A DNA stretch of 64,000 nucleotides from Sphingomonas sp. GTDB lineage: Bacteria; Pseudomonadota; Alphaproteobacteria; Sphingomonadales; Sphingomonadaceae. A model generated the notes under the pieces. That model did not search any database. It saw only the letters and a list, made by a program, of their open reading frames with translations, and was not told the DNA's origin. The position numbers and the translations under genes are program-made. Shown piece by piece: positions 1-8,682 of the stretch. The stretch is taken from positions 82,857-146,856 of the forward strand of contig NZ_JACDDV010000001.1 of the NCBI RefSeq assembly GCF_013816785.1, given 5' to 3'. The stretch's first letter is position 1. Each line of letters starts with the position of its first letter.

Positions 1-1
1 C

Positions 2-475
2 GACGATTTGCGCCTCCAGATCAGCCAGATGCAGCGCATGGGCGGGCTTGGCGCCCTGGCCAACATGCTGCCCGGCATGAAGGGCATGAAGGGCGCCGCC
101 AATGTCGATGACAAGGCGCTGGTGCGGCTGGAAGCAATGATGTCGTCAATGACAGCAAAGGAACGCGCGCGACCCGAGATCATCAATGCCAAGCGCAAGA
201 TCCGTCTCGCCAAGGGCAGCGGAACCACCGTTCAAGAGGTCAACAAGCTGCTCAAGATGCACCAGGAAATGGCCAATGCGATGAAGCGCCTCAAGAAATT
301 GGGCGGCTTTGGCAAGCTCGCCTCAATGTTCGGCGGGGGCGGCATGGAAAAGGCGCTGCAGGACCTGTCCCCCGGCCAGATGCCCGGCAACCAGCTGCCG
401 CAGATCCCCGGACTTCCCGGCGGCGCGGCACCGTTCAACCTTCCCCCCGGTTTCAACAAATTCTCAAAGAAATAA
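2..475 (+). CDS. ffh: Signal recognition particle protein Ffh, C-terminal part (5' truncated by window edge)
   Basis: Only the last ~157 residues are present; the reading frame is already open at base 2. They match the methionine-rich M domain of Ffh, the part that binds 4.5S RNA and the signal sequences of nascent membrane proteins. Repeated Met/Gly stretches (MQRMGGLGALANMLPGMKG) are followed by the conserved segment around PEIINAKRKIRLAKGSG that contains the RNA-binding helices. A Gly/Pro-rich tail ends the protein. The NG GTPase domain would lie upstream of the window. It is followed 25 bp later by rpsP, the usual order in many alphaproteobacteria. Assignment is from the M-domain motifs only. 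Confidence 0.95.
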   Translation, partial: DDLRLQISQMQRMGGLGALANMLPGMKGMKGAANVDDKALVRLEAMMSSMTAKERARPEIINAKRKIRLAKGSGTTVQEVNKLLKMHQEMANAMKRLKKLGGFGKLASMFGGGGMEKALQDLSPGQMPGNQLPQIPGLPGGAAPFNLPPGFNKFSKK

Positions 476-500
476 CCGAACTCACTGAAAGGAATATCAA

Positions 501-1229
501 ATGGCAGTTGCAATTCGTCTGGCCCGTGGTGGCTCCAAGAAGCGCCCCTATTATCGCCTCGTCGTCGCCGACAGCCGCAATGCGCGCGACGGCCGCTTCA
601 TCGAGAAGGTCGGCATCTATAACCCGCTGCTCGCCAAGGACAGCCCCGACCGGGTCAAGCTCGACGCCGAGCGCATTTCGCATTGGCTGAGCGTCGGCGC
701 CCAGCCGTCGGACCGCGTCGCCCGCTTCCTCGATGCCGCCGGCATCCGCGAGCGCGCCGCGCGCAACAACCCGAATAAAGCCGAGCCGGGCGAAAAGGCT
801 AAGGAACGCGTCGAAGAGCGCGCAGGCAAGGCCGCCGCCGCCGAGGAAGCCGCCGCTGCCGCCGCCCCGGCCCCGGTAGTTGAAGAAGCCGCGCCGGTTG
901 AAGACGCTCCCGCTGAGGAAGTGACCACCGAGGCCGAAGCGCCTGCTGAAGAAGCCGCCGCCGAAGAGGCTCCAGTCGAGGAAGCGGTCGCCGATGAAGC
1001 TGTCGCAGAAGAGGCTCCGGCCGCTGAAGCCACCGCCGAGGAAACTCCGGCCGCCGAGGAAGTCGCGGCTCCGGCCGAAACCAATGAAGCGACCCCGAAC
1101 AGCGACGCCGGCGACGAAGCCGGCGGCGTGACCGGGGAAAGCGCCCAGGCCCCTGCCGAGGGCGAAGCTTCTCCAGCCGAGGGTGAAGCCGCTCCCGCTG
1201 AGGGCGATGAAGCCGCGAAGGCCAAGTAA
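501..1229 (+). CDS. rpsP: 30S ribosomal protein S16 with long acidic Ala/Glu-rich C-terminal extension
   Basis: The first ~85 residues are a standard S16: it begins [19 protein letters not shown] and includes the [14 protein letters not shown] segment. S16 is a 30S assembly protein, usually 80-90 residues and sometimes longer in alphaproteobacteria. Here the protein is 242 residues: after about residue 100 it becomes a low-complexity tail of Ala, Glu and Pro with short repeats such as EEAPVEEA and PAEGEA. The tail is open, in frame and strongly acidic, so it looks expressed rather than a missed stop. AAAGGA about 10 bp before the ATG serves as ribosome binding site. It is second in the ffh-rpsP-rimM order. 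The role of the tail is unknown. Confidence 0.95.
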   Translation: MAVAIRLARGGSKKRPYYRLVVADSRNARDGRFIEKVGIYNPLLAKDSPDRVKLDAERISHWLSVGAQPSDRVARFLDAAGIRERAARNNPNKAEPGEKAKERVEERAGKAAAAEEAAAAAAPAPVVEEAAPVEDAPAEEVTTEAEAPAEEAAAEEAPVEEAVADEAVAEEAPAAEATAEETPAAEEVAAPAETNEATPNSDAGDEAGGVTGESAQAPAEGEASPAEGEAAPAEGDEAAKAK

Positions 1230-1242
1230 GGATGATCAGAAG

Positions 1243-1281
1243 CCCCTCCCCTCGATGGGGAGGGGTTGGGGCGGGGTGATG
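1243..1281 (+). repeat. REP-like palindromic element, copy 1
   Basis: A G/C-rich palindrome (cccctccc-ctcgat-ggggagggg, 1243-1265) is followed by a GTTGGGGCGGGGTGATG arm. It lies 13 bp after the rpsP stop. A second, inverted copy starts 19 bp downstream, so the pair can fold into one long stem-loop. Elements of this general form are frequent in sphingomonad intergenic regions; that family link is from general knowledge, not a search. Confidence 0.75.
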
Positions 1282-1833
1282 TCTTCAAATATGCCGCATC
1301 CATCTCCACCCTCACCCCCACCCAACCCTCCCCCATCGAGGGGGAGGGCCTCCGAACGGCGTGTCGCGCTGGCCGCGGTCGCCGGGGCGCATGGCATCCA
1401 GGGCGAGGTGCGGCTCAAGCTATTCGCGCAAAGCGCCGGCAGTCTCGCCCGCCACAAATGCGTATTCGTCGACGGGCAGCCGATGACCCTTCGCGACGTT
1501 CGCGCCAACGGCAAGGCGGTCATCGCCCGCTTTGACGGCATCGCCGACCGCTCTGAGGCCGAGGCGCTGCGCGGCAAGCTAGTTGAGGTAGACCGAGCCG
1601 AGCTGCCGCCTCTCGAAGAGGGCGAATATTATCACGCCGACCTGATCGGGCTGCCGTGCGTCGATGAAGCAGGGACCCGGCTCGGCACGGTTGCCGCGAT
1701 AGAGAATTTTGGCGCCGGCGATCTAATCGAATTGGAGCGCGAAGGCCAAAAACGTTCGCTGATCCCGTTCCGCGACCCGATTGCCCGGCTCGAACACGAC
1801 CGGATTGTCCTCGATCCAGGCTTCCTGGCCTAA
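1279..1833 (+). CDS. rimM: Ribosome maturation factor RimM, N-terminus encoded by a REP-like repeat
   Basis: RimM binds S19 and helps mature the 30S head domain. The RimM N-terminal domain is recognisable from [19 protein letters not shown] onward, and the PRC-barrel domain from [12 protein letters not shown] through IPFRD. Between the last REP-derived codon and VALAAVAG there is no in-frame ATG, GTG or TTG. The only usable starts are ATG 1279 (G-rich ggggcggggtg just upstream) and ATG 1291, both belonging to or between the REP copies. The first ~25 residues (Pro/Ser/Arg-rich) therefore come from repeat DNA. The 3' end overlaps the opposite-strand flavoprotein gene by 4 bp. The start is uncertain; the product is not. 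Confidence 0.9.
   Translation: MSSNMPHPSPPSPPPNPPPSRGRASERRVALAAVAGAHGIQGEVRLKLFAQSAGSLARHKCVFVDGQPMTLRDVRANGKAVIARFDGIADRSEAEALRGKLVEVDRAELPPLEEGEYYHADLIGLPCVDEAGTRLGTVAAIENFGAGDLIELEREGQKRSLIPFRDPIARLEHDRIVLDPGFLA
1301..1348 (-). repeat. REP-like palindromic element, copy 2 (inverted), inside the rimM 5' end
   Basis: Read on the minus strand this is the same palindrome core (ccctcccc-ctcgat-gggggaggg) followed by TTGGGTGGGGGTGAGG. It is inverted relative to the copy at 1243-1281. It lies inside the open reading frame of rimM and encodes a Pro/Ser-rich stretch before the conserved RimM fold. Confidence 0.75.
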
Positions 1834-2753
1834 CGCAGAAGCGGCTCGTTCTTTGCGAGATCGTTGCGGATGGTGGTCGAGGCGACCCCGCCTTCGCCCA
1901 TCGCATGGCTGATCTGGTCGAGGCCGAGCACCACGTCGCCCGCCGCGTAAAGACCGGGGACGCTGGTGCGCTGGTGGCTGTCGACGCGAATACAGGCCTC
2001 GCCGCTCAAATCCGCGCCAAGCATCTCGGCCAAGTGGATATGGGTGTCGCTGCCGAGCGCAGGGTAGATGCTGTCGAAGTTATGACGTGTGCCCGCCGTG
2101 ATTACCGTGATGTCGCCTTCGCCTGGCTCGATCGCCTCCACCGGTCCGTCGATTAGCGCGATCCCGTCCGTCGCGAGTAATTTCCGCTCGTCCGCGTCGA
2201 ACTCATGCGGCCCATCCGGCGCGATCAGGGTTAGCTCGGCGGTGTAGCTCCGCAGGAAAATCGCTTCGGCCCTGCCGCGCTCCCCGGCGCCGATCACGGC
2301 GATTCGCTTGTCGGTCACTTCATAGCCGTCGCAGATCGGGCAATAGCGGATCAGTCCCTTGGCCATCGCCGCGTCATGCACCTCCATGTCCATCGGCGGA
2401 CGGCGGTTGGTCACCCCGGTCGCCAGCAGGACGGCGCGCGCGACGACCGGGCCCGACCCAAAGTCGGCGGTGAACAGGCCGCTACCCGCGTCGCGCTCGA
2501 TCTTCGCTACTTGCCCATCCTCGATCCGCGTCCCGTAGCGCTGCGCTTGGTCCTTCATCCGGTCGAGCAGTTCCTTGCCGTTGATCCCCTCGGGAAAGCC
2601 GGCGTGGTTGTGACTGGTCGGAATCCATGCGGCGCGGCTCTTGCCCCCGTCGACGACCAGAATGTCGAGATGATAGCGCGAAAGATAAATCGCCGCCGTC
2701 AGCCCCGCCGGGCCGCCGCCGATCACCAAACAGTCGAGAGTCTTGTCTTCCAT
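1830..2753 (-). CDS. Thioredoxin-reductase-like NAD(P)/FAD-dependent oxidoreductase
   Basis: The protein has 307 residues, the normal length for class II pyridine-nucleotide disulfide oxidoreductases of the TrxB type. It has an N-terminal FAD dinucleotide motif GGGPAG (about residues 12-17), a CPIC pair (Cys138/Cys141) followed by DGYE where TrxB has its redox disulfide, a second dinucleotide motif GAGERG (155-160) for NADPH, and a C-terminal [12 protein letters not shown]-binding segment. It probably transfers electrons from NAD(P)H through FAD to a disulfide partner, but the CPICDGYE variant leaves the true substrate open. It lies on the opposite strand between rimM and trmD and breaks the usual ribosomal block. 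Confidence 0.85.
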   Translation of the reverse strand: MEDKTLDCLVIGGGPAGLTAAIYLSRYHLDILVVDGGKSRAAWIPTSHNHAGFPEGINGKELLDRMKDQAQRYGTRIEDGQVAKIERDAGSGLFTADFGSGPVVARAVLLATGVTNRRPPMDMEVHDAAMAKGLIRYCPICDGYEVTDKRIAVIGAGERGRAEAIFLRSYTAELTLIAPDGPHEFDADERKLLATDGIALIDGPVEAIEPGEGDITVITAGTRHNFDSIYPALGSDTHIHLAEMLGADLSGEACIRVDSHQRTSVPGLYAAGDVVLGLDQISHAMGEGGVASTTIRNDLAKNEPLLR

Positions 2754-2816
2754 CGGAAGTCGAAGCGCATGGTCACGATGCGAGTTCCAACGGCTTTGTG
2801 AGAATGCTAACTCCGA

Positions 2817-3161
2817 GTGATGATTTGGGGCGACCTCCTTACCGAGAACCTACTCTTTGGGGCGGCCTCCGCTCTTATTGCAGGCATGACCGCCGCCTTT
2901 CTCGATTGGTGGCGACCAGCAATGCCTGCGCGTCGAATTGCGGTAATCAGCGGTTTTGTTTTGCCATTCCTCTTGCTCGTCCTGGTAATCGTGGGAACGA
3001 TCTTCTTCCTTTCTGATGACTGCCCGCCGGAGGATGTTTGCGATGCCGGTGCGATGGCCTTCGCCGGACTGATGATGATTGGTGCATGGGCCATCTGTGT
3101 CGCATTGATTTTCGGGCTCATGGCTGGGCACTTGGCGATCAAATATCTGCGCAGATCATGA
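2817..3161 (+). CDS. Small integral membrane protein of unknown function
   Basis: 114 residues with three clear hydrophobic segments: around [41 protein letters not shown], and [19 protein letters not shown] short loop between the second and third contains two cysteines (DDCPPEDVC). The start is GTG 2817 or the overlapping ATG 2820. The stop overlaps the trmD start in an ATGA (3158-3161), which suggests translational coupling with trmD. I do not recognise the family. The lower G+C compared with its neighbours may point to later arrival. Confidence 0.7.
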   Translation: MMIWGDLLTENLLFGAASALIAGMTAAFLDWWRPAMPARRIAVISGFVLPFLLLVLVIVGTIFFLSDDCPPEDVCDAGAMAFAGLMMIGAWAICVALIFGLMAGHLAIKYLRRS

Positions 3162-3880
3162 CCTTCCGCGCCACCATCCTTACTCTCTATCCGGAGATGT
3201 TTCCCGGGCCGCTTGGCACGAGTCTTGCCGGGAGGGCGCTTGAGGACGACGTTTGGACCCTCGAGGCGCGCAACATCCGTGATCATGCGGTGGGCAAGCA
3301 TCGCACGGTGGACGACACGCCGGCCGGGGGCGGGGCGGGGATGGTCTTGCGCGCTGACGTGCTCGCCGCCGCGCTCGATGCGGTGGCTGACGGCCGCCCG
3401 ATGCTGGCCATGACCCCGCGCGGGGCGCCGCTCACCCAAGCGCGCGTCCGCGACCTCGCGGCGGGTGAGGGGGCGACCATCCTGTGCGGGCGGTTCGAGG
3501 GGTTCGACGAGCGCATCTTCGAGGGCCGCGCTATCGAGCCGGTCAGCGTTGGCGACTATGTCCTCTCGGGCGGCGAATTGGGCGCGATGGTGCTGCTCGA
3601 CGCTTGCATTCGGCTGCTCCCCGGCGTAATGGGCGCGGCCTCTAGCGGGGAGGAGGAGAGCTTCGACGAAGGGCTCCTGGAATATCCGCATTATACCCGG
3701 CCCGTCGAATGGGAAGGACGCACGATCCCCGAAGTGCTGCGATCGGGGGATCATGCGAAGATCGCGGCGTGGCGAAAGCAGCGCGCGATCGACGATACAC
3801 GGCTACGGCGGCCGGACCTGATCGAGCGCCATGGGGGCGCTCGGGAGGCACCGCCCTCTGGCGCGCAGCGCGATACATAG
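3158..3880 (+). CDS. trmD: tRNA (guanine37-N1)-methyltransferase TrmD
   Basis: TrmD methylates G37 of tRNAs with S-adenosylmethionine and prevents +1 frameshifting. The 240-residue protein begins [17 protein letters not shown]. It carries GGGAGMV, the trefoil-knot SAM-binding segment ([11 protein letters not shown] and [14 protein letters not shown]), and the LEYPHYTRP / [10 protein letters not shown] motifs near the C-terminus. The ATG at 3158 is chosen because it starts the conserved N-terminus and overlaps the upstream stop as ATGA. The frame is open further upstream (from 3038), but that part overlaps the membrane-protein gene. rplS follows within 14 bp. Confidence 0.97.
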   Translation: MTFRATILTLYPEMFPGPLGTSLAGRALEDDVWTLEARNIRDHAVGKHRTVDDTPAGGGAGMVLRADVLAAALDAVADGRPMLAMTPRGAPLTQARVRDLAAGEGATILCGRFEGFDERIFEGRAIEPVSVGDYVLSGGELGAMVLLDACIRLLPGVMGAASSGEEESFDEGLLEYPHYTRPVEWEGRTIPEVLRSGDHAKIAAWRKQRAIDDTRLRRPDLIERHGGAREAPPSGAQRDT

Positions 3881-3893
3881 GGTCGATAAGACA

Positions 3894-4286
3894 ATGAACC
3901 TGATCCAGACGCTCGAAGCCGAGCAGATTGCCTCGCTCGTCGAGCTCCGCCCAATTCCCGAATTCCGCCCCGGCGACACGCTCAAGGTCGGCGTCAAGGT
4001 GGTCGAAGGCGAACGCGCCCGCGTGCAGATGTACGAAGGCGTGTGCATCGCGCGGGCCAACAAGGGCGTGAATTCGAACTTCACTGTCCGCAAGATTTCG
4101 TTCGGCGAAGGCGTCGAGCGCGTCTTCCCACTTTATTCTCCGATAATCGACTCGATCGAGGTCGTTCGCCGTGGCGCCGTGCGCCGCGCCAAGCTCTATT
4201 ACCTCCGCGGCCGCCGCGGCAAATCGGCGCGCATCGCCGAGCGCCGCGACCCGCGTCCGCCCAAGAGCAGCAAGACGGACACCTAG
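3894..4286 (+). CDS. rplS: 50S ribosomal protein L19
   Basis: L19 sits at the 30S-50S interface. The 130-residue product starts [15 protein letters not shown] and has the L19 core [22 protein letters not shown], with [11 protein letters not shown] and the basic [16 protein letters not shown] segment. The C-terminus is a short basic tail. It follows trmD closely and is followed by an intrinsic terminator, so it is the last gene of the block. Confidence 0.97.
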   Translation: MNLIQTLEAEQIASLVELRPIPEFRPGDTLKVGVKVVEGERARVQMYEGVCIARANKGVNSNFTVRKISFGEGVERVFPLYSPIIDSIEVVRRGAVRRAKLYYLRGRRGKSARIAERRDPRPPKSSKTDT

Positions 4287-4307
4287 GCGCTCGTCAATCG
4301 TCGAACG

Positions 4308-4340
4308 AAGGGGCGGTTCGCGATGGCGGGCCGCCCTTTT
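4308..4340 (+). terminator. Intrinsic terminator after rplS
   Basis: A nine-pair stem (aaggggcgg with ccgccctt, one G-U pair) encloses a 14-nt loop and runs into TTTT. It lies 22 bp after the rplS stop and ends the translation block. Confidence 0.75.
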
Positions 4341-4350
4341 CGATTCCGGT

Positions 4351-6570
4351 TCACAGCGTGAAGGGAATGATGCGCACGCTGCTGTTCGGAGCATAGTGCG
4401 GGATATGACTCGCCGGGCGTGCGGCGACCAAGGGCGCGCTCTCCGGCGGAAGCGCGAAGGCGGTGCCGATCAATTCTCCCTTGACCGGCCTGCGGTCGGC
4501 GAAGCGCAGCTCCACCGACAGGCCGTCGCAGCCGCGCCCGGCGCAACGCAGCAGGCTAAAGCCCTTGCCCGCTGCCGTCGGAATGACCTGCGCATCGCCG
4601 CCGAGGCCCATCGCGGTTACCGCCACCCCCTTGGCGAAGCGCAACCCCATCGTGTCGAATCCGCCGCGGTGGAGGATGAGCGTGATGCGCCGCCCGTTTC
4701 CGTCGGGTACGATCGAGCTCACCTGGGCTCGCGGAGTCGGCAAGGGCAGCAAAGGAGCCTTCGCCAGCCAGCGCTTGCTAGTCGAATTGCGCAGCTCGGC
4801 CTTGCGCCACGGGCCGAACCGGCTCCAGCCAGCGGGCAGGGGCGTCATGCCGTTCGATACCGACCAGTCGGCGCGTTTTTCGACATCGTCTCGTAGGTAA
4901 TCGAGCGTCAGTCCGCCCGGCCGAATTGGGGTGGTTCTGGGTATGCTCAGCGCTCCAACGCACACCAGCGCCGCTGCCCCGACCATTAGCGTGCCGAACC
5001 GGCGATCGATGGGCCCGGCGACTTCCACCAGCACCGGCAGCGTCGCCAGCGCCGCGAGCGGTGCGACCGCCCATAGCGGCCCATCGACCAGCAGCATTTC
5101 GATTTCCGCCAGCAACTGCGCGAACATCAGCAACTGAACTAGCGCTGCGGCGGCAATGAGCGTGGCACCCGCCCGGCCCGAGCGCGGCATGATGAGCAAT
5201 GCCGCCAAGGCCAGCCCCGGTGCGGCGAGAAAGTAGATGGTCGCTCCGGGCAAGATGACGCTCGCCAATACGCCGAGCAGGAGAGTGAGGGTCCAGGCGG
5301 CAGCCCGACGGCGATCGAGATCGGCGGTTAGGGCAAGCCGGGCGAGGATCATTGTCTCGACGACAATGATGACGGCGTAAATCGCGAGGTAGGCGGGCAG
5401 GGGCTCGGCTCGCCAGAAGGCACCGGGGCGAATCAGGTTAAACAGAGTGGCGGCAAGCGCCGCTGCCGCGACCGCACCGGTCCATGCGGCGGCGCAGGTA
5501 AGCAGAGGGCGACCGAGCGCGTTCCTCTGCCTTGCGACGAACAGTGTCACCAGCAGCAGCGCGGCCAACAAGGCGGCCGCGAACAGCAGCGGAAGCGCGA
5601 TCAAGAAAAGTCCCGCGATATCGGTGAACACCATTCGCGAACCGCCCTCGGCACGCGGCGCTTCAACCATCGCTCGCGTCGCTGCCAGCACTTCGCTGCC
5701 CATCTGCGCCGCGCTCCCCCGATCAAGCGTGGCGACGGTGTCGCCGGGCGAGTGATAGCGCGTCTCGTTGCCGATGATCGCGTAGCTGAGCGTCATCCAG
5801 CCCTTCTCCTTGAACACCTGCACGTCGGTCGTATTGGGGATCAGCGCCGCCATGTCGGTTGAAATCGAATTGGCGTTGGGGCGGCGCGTGGCGCGAGCGT
5901 AGGCGGCGATCGCGGGACCGTTGGGCGCGTTCGTCTCGAACATCGTTGCGGCGCCGCTGACCCCGCGCGATTCGATGTTGATCAGCGAGTCGACCGACGG
6001 CGCCAGCGGGTCGTGCCGGGCAAAGGCGCTGGCACCGTTGAGCCCATATTCTTCGCCCTCGTTGAACAGGAAGGTCACGGGCCGGACAGGGGGCTTGGCA
6101 CGCAGCTGGCCAGCCACTTCAAGCAGCGTCGCGACGCCTATTCCGTCGTCGGCGGCGCCTGGGCCAGCCGGCGTGCTGTCGTAGTGGGCATTGAGCAGCA
6201 GTCGTGGCCCGGCAGCGGGGCCGATCGAGGCGACGACGTTGCGGACATGGCTGCAGCTGACGACGCGGGCGCGAGGATTGGCGCGGCAGTCGGTCGCTTC
6301 GCGTATTTCAGGGCGGAGCCCGATGGCGCGAAGCTCGCCGATCAGGCGGTTGCGCACCGCGTCATTGGCGGAGGTGTCGACCGGGTGCGGGCGCTGGTCG
6401 CCGAGAATGCGCTCCAGCCTCGCCACCGCGCGCCCTGTATCGAATTGCCCGGCCTTCACGGTGACCGGAGCGGACGGCGGCGCGACCAGCCAGCCCTTGA
6501 CGGCGAACGCCAGCATCAGCAGGCCAATCGCCAGCAGCAGCCGTCCCATATTCTGTTGTTGCCCCATCAT
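4351..6570 (-). CDS. M28-family membrane-bound metallopeptidase
   Basis: 739 residues. After an N-terminal membrane anchor (about residues 9-30) comes an M28 zinc peptidase domain with the expected ligands: NAHYDS (His129, Asp131), AADDGIG (Asp142), NEGEEYG (Glu173/Glu174), INIES (Glu200) and YHSPGD. The middle contains eight or so hydrophobic segments, and a non-membrane C-terminal region follows. The layout resembles the Fxna/vacuolar-type membrane aminopeptidases found in sphingomonads. Start 6570 is chosen because GGGGGAAC lies just upstream and the anchor follows. The open frame continues to 7059, but that portion is antisense to asd. It probably trims peptides in the periplasm; the substrate is unknown. 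Confidence 0.88.
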   Translation of the reverse strand: MMGQQQNMGRLLLAIGLLMLAFAVKGWLVAPPSAPVTVKAGQFDTGRAVARLERILGDQRPHPVDTSANDAVRNRLIGELRAIGLRPEIREATDCRANPRARVVSCSHVRNVVASIGPAAGPRLLLNAHYDSTPAGPGAADDGIGVATLLEVAGQLRAKPPVRPVTFLFNEGEEYGLNGASAFARHDPLAPSVDSLINIESRGVSGAATMFETNAPNGPAIAAYARATRRPNANSISTDMAALIPNTTDVQVFKEKGWMTLSYAIIGNETRYHSPGDTVATLDRGSAAQMGSEVLAATRAMVEAPRAEGGSRMVFTDIAGLFLIALPLLFAAALLAALLLVTLFVARQRNALGRPLLTCAAAWTGAVAAAALAATLFNLIRPGAFWRAEPLPAYLAIYAVIIVVETMILARLALTADLDRRRAAAWTLTLLLGVLASVILPGATIYFLAAPGLALAALLIMPRSGRAGATLIAAAALVQLLMFAQLLAEIEMLLVDGPLWAVAPLAALATLPVLVEVAGPIDRRFGTLMVGAAALVCVGALSIPRTTPIRPGGLTLDYLRDDVEKRADWSVSNGMTPLPAGWSRFGPWRKAELRNSTSKRWLAKAPLLPLPTPRAQVSSIVPDGNGRRITLILHRGGFDTMGLRFAKGVAVTAMGLGGDAQVIPTAAGKGFSLLRCAGRGCDGLSVELRFADRRPVKGELIGTAFALPPESAPLVAARPASHIPHYAPNSSVRIIPFTL

Positions 6571-6653
6571 GTTCCCCCGATCGGCTCCGCTGGCGTTGAC
6601 TTTGCCATGTTGCTGCCTACGTGCAAGCCACACTACATCAGCGGAAGTTGGAC

Positions 6654-7688
6654 ATGACCATGGGCTATCGGGTGGCCGTCGTCGGCGCGACCGGCAATGT
6701 CGGACGAGAGATTTTGAATATCCTCGCCGAGAGGCAATTTCCGCTCGACGAAGTGGCGGCGGTGGCCAGTTCGCGCTCGACCGGCAACCTGATCGACTTC
6801 GGCGACAGCGGCAAGGAGTTGAAGGTCCAGAACATCGAGCATTTCGACTTTGACGGTTGGGACATTGCGCTGTTCGCGGCCGGGTCGGATGTGTCGAAGG
6901 TCTACGCACCGATTGCCGCCGGGGCGGGTTGCACCGTGATCGACAATAGCTCCTTCTATCGCATGGACCCCGATGTCCCCCTGATCGTCCCCGAAGTGAA
7001 TCCCGAGGCGATCGACGGCTATCGCGCCAAAAACATTGTCGCCAACCCCAATTGCTCAACCGCGCAGATGGTCGTCGCGTTGAAGCCGTTGCACGACGCC
7101 GCGCGGATCAAGCGCGTCGTCGTCGCCACTTATCAGTCGGTGTCGGGCTCGGGGAAGGCGGGGATGGACGAGCTGTTCGAGCAGAGCCGCAACATCTTCG
7201 TCGGCGATAGCAACGAGCCGCGCAAATTCACCAAGCAGATCGCATTCAACGTCATTCCGCAGTGCGGCGACTTCCACGACGACGGCTCGACCAGCGAGGA
7301 ATGGAAGCTGGTGGTCGAGACCAAGAAGATCCTCGATTCGTCGATCAAGATCAGCGCGACCTGTGTCCGCGTGCCGGTGTTCGTCGGCCATAGCGAGGCA
7401 ATCAACATCGAGTTTGAGGATGAGATTTCGGCCGACCAGGCGCGCGAGATCTTGCGCGAGGCGCCGGGTGTCATGCTGATCGATAAGCGCGAGGACGGCG
7501 GCTACGTCACCCCGGTCGAGTGCGTCGGCGAATATGCCACCTTTGTCAGCCGGGTGCGCGAGGATCCGACGGTCGACAACGGCCTGTCGATCTGGGTAGT
7601 CAGCGATAACCTCCGCAAGGGCGCGGCGCTGAACGCGGTCCAGATCGCCGAATTGCTCGGCCGCCGTCATTTGCAGAAGGCCGCGTGA
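6654..7688 (+). CDS. asd: Aspartate-semialdehyde dehydrogenase
   Basis: Asd reduces aspartyl phosphate to aspartate semialdehyde, the branch point to lysine/diaminopimelate, methionine and threonine. The 344-residue protein has the NADP motif GATGNVG (residues 11-17), the catalytic cysteine in NPNCSTAQ (Cys134), and a conserved GHSEAINIEF segment containing the active-site histidine. The ATG at 6654 has GGAAG seven bases upstream; ATG 6660 is a possible alternative. The stop overlaps the next start. Confidence 0.96.
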   Translation: MTMGYRVAVVGATGNVGREILNILAERQFPLDEVAAVASSRSTGNLIDFGDSGKELKVQNIEHFDFDGWDIALFAAGSDVSKVYAPIAAGAGCTVIDNSSFYRMDPDVPLIVPEVNPEAIDGYRAKNIVANPNCSTAQMVVALKPLHDAARIKRVVVATYQSVSGSGKAGMDELFEQSRNIFVGDSNEPRKFTKQIAFNVIPQCGDFHDDGSTSEEWKLVVETKKILDSSIKISATCVRVPVFVGHSEAINIEFEDEISADQAREILREAPGVMLIDKREDGGYVTPVECVGEYATFVSRVREDPTVDNGLSIWVVSDNLRKGAALNAVQIAELLGRRHLQKAA

Positions 7689-8128
7689 TGGCAATCTCGG
7701 GCGGATGTCGCTGTGGCGCTGTGCGTTACCTCCTCGCGGGCGGGGAGTTGCCCCGCGTCTATTGTTGCCACTGCCGGGCGTGCCAAAGCTGGTCCAGCAG
7801 CGCCTTCACCGAGCAAGCCCCGGTTAGGGAAAGCGAGCTGACGGTCAGCGGCGCTTTGGCGACCTTCACCTATCAGACACCCAGCGGCGCGACCTCCACC
7901 CACAGCGCTTGCGCAAAATGCTTCTCGCGGGTGTTCAATGTCAACGAGCGTTTGCCCGGCTACGCCTTGCTGCGCGCCGGCACGCTCGACGACAGCCATG
8001 CAATTGTCCCGGTTGCGCACATCTGGACCAGCGCCAAGCAACCGTGGGTGGTGCTTCCCGAAGGCGTTCCGGCGTTCGATGAAGGCGCGCCGCAAGATGA
8101 ATTCAGGAAATTGACAGGGCTTGAGTAG
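7688..8128 (+). CDS. GFA/CENP-V-family zinc-binding protein (1)
   Basis: 146 residues with the cysteine pattern of the glutathione-dependent formaldehyde-activating (GFA) family: GGCRCGAVRY at the N-terminus, CCHCRACQ (residues 26-33), and a later CAKC pair, forming the two zinc sites. The family name comes from Gfa, but most members have no proven enzymatic role, so no reaction is assigned. Its ATG overlaps the asd stop (TGATG), and a GTG at 7685 is also possible. The last Cys pair is followed by FSRVF rather than the usual xLF. Confidence 0.85.
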   Translation: MAISGGCRCGAVRYLLAGGELPRVYCCHCRACQSWSSSAFTEQAPVRESELTVSGALATFTYQTPSGATSTHSACAKCFSRVFNVNERLPGYALLRAGTLDDSHAIVPVAHIWTSAKQPWVVLPEGVPAFDEGAPQDEFRKLTGLE

Positions 8129-8202
8129 CGCCGACACCATCGTCGCGACTTGCGGAAGTTCGCCTGGCGTGTAGCTTCTCAGCCCAACCAATGGGGAGAA
8201 GT

Positions 8203-8682
8203 ATGATGCGTACCATGCTGATTCTAGGCGGAACGGTTCTCGCCCTGGCCGGCTGTGCGAAGCCGGGTGCACCGCCGGCGCCGCCTGCCCAGGCCGAAGC
8301 GGAAAAAATTGTCGCCGACACCGAGGTCAGCTTCACCGGCGGCAACGTCGAGGCGATCATGGGCCATTATGCCGACGGAGCGGTGGTTTTCGATCCTTCG
8401 GTGCTCGACCCGAGCAATGACCGCGCGATGCAGACAAAGTGGACCGCGGGCTATGTGACGATGAAGCCCTCCGATCAAACGGTTGGCTCGCGCCATGTGC
8501 AGGTGCTCGACGCCGACACGATCGTCGCGTCGGGCGTGATGTCGTTCACCGCCGCGGTGGGTCCAACCCGCCAGATGCTGCGTACTCGCTACACCGACGT
8601 CTATCAGAAGCAGGCCGACGGCAGCTGGAAGATCGTCCACGAACATATGTCCGGACCGCCGCCCGAGACGCCGATGCCATGA
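8203..8682 (+). CDS. Lipoprotein with SnoaL/DUF4440-like (NTF2-fold) domain
   Basis: 159 residues. The start at 8203 is set by GGGGAGAA directly upstream. A lipoprotein signal peptide ends in the lipobox LALAGC, so the protein should be lipid-anchored in the cell envelope. The remainder, with VSFTGGNVEAIMGHYADGAVVFDP and SWKIVHEHMSGPP, has the pattern of NTF2-like proteins of the DUF4440/SnoaL type, which bind small hydrophobic ligands or act as minor enzymes. It overlaps the following GFA gene by ATGA. Function unknown. Confidence 0.8.
   Translation: MMRTMLILGGTVLALAGCAKPGAPPAPPAQAEAEKIVADTEVSFTGGNVEAIMGHYADGAVVFDPSVLDPSNDRAMQTKWTAGYVTMKPSDQTVGSRHVQVLDADTIVASGVMSFTAAVGPTRQMLRTRYTDVYQKQADGSWKIVHEHMSGPPPETPMP

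Noticed and set aside
617..1336. 239-codon Ser/Ala-rich open frame antisense to rpsP
   Set aside because: Reverse complement of the low-complexity S16 tail; composition alone explains it.
6571..7059. N-terminal extension of the M28 peptidase to 902 residues
   Set aside because: The extra part is antisense to asd, Arg/Ser-rich and featureless, while a good start with ribosome binding site exists at 6570.
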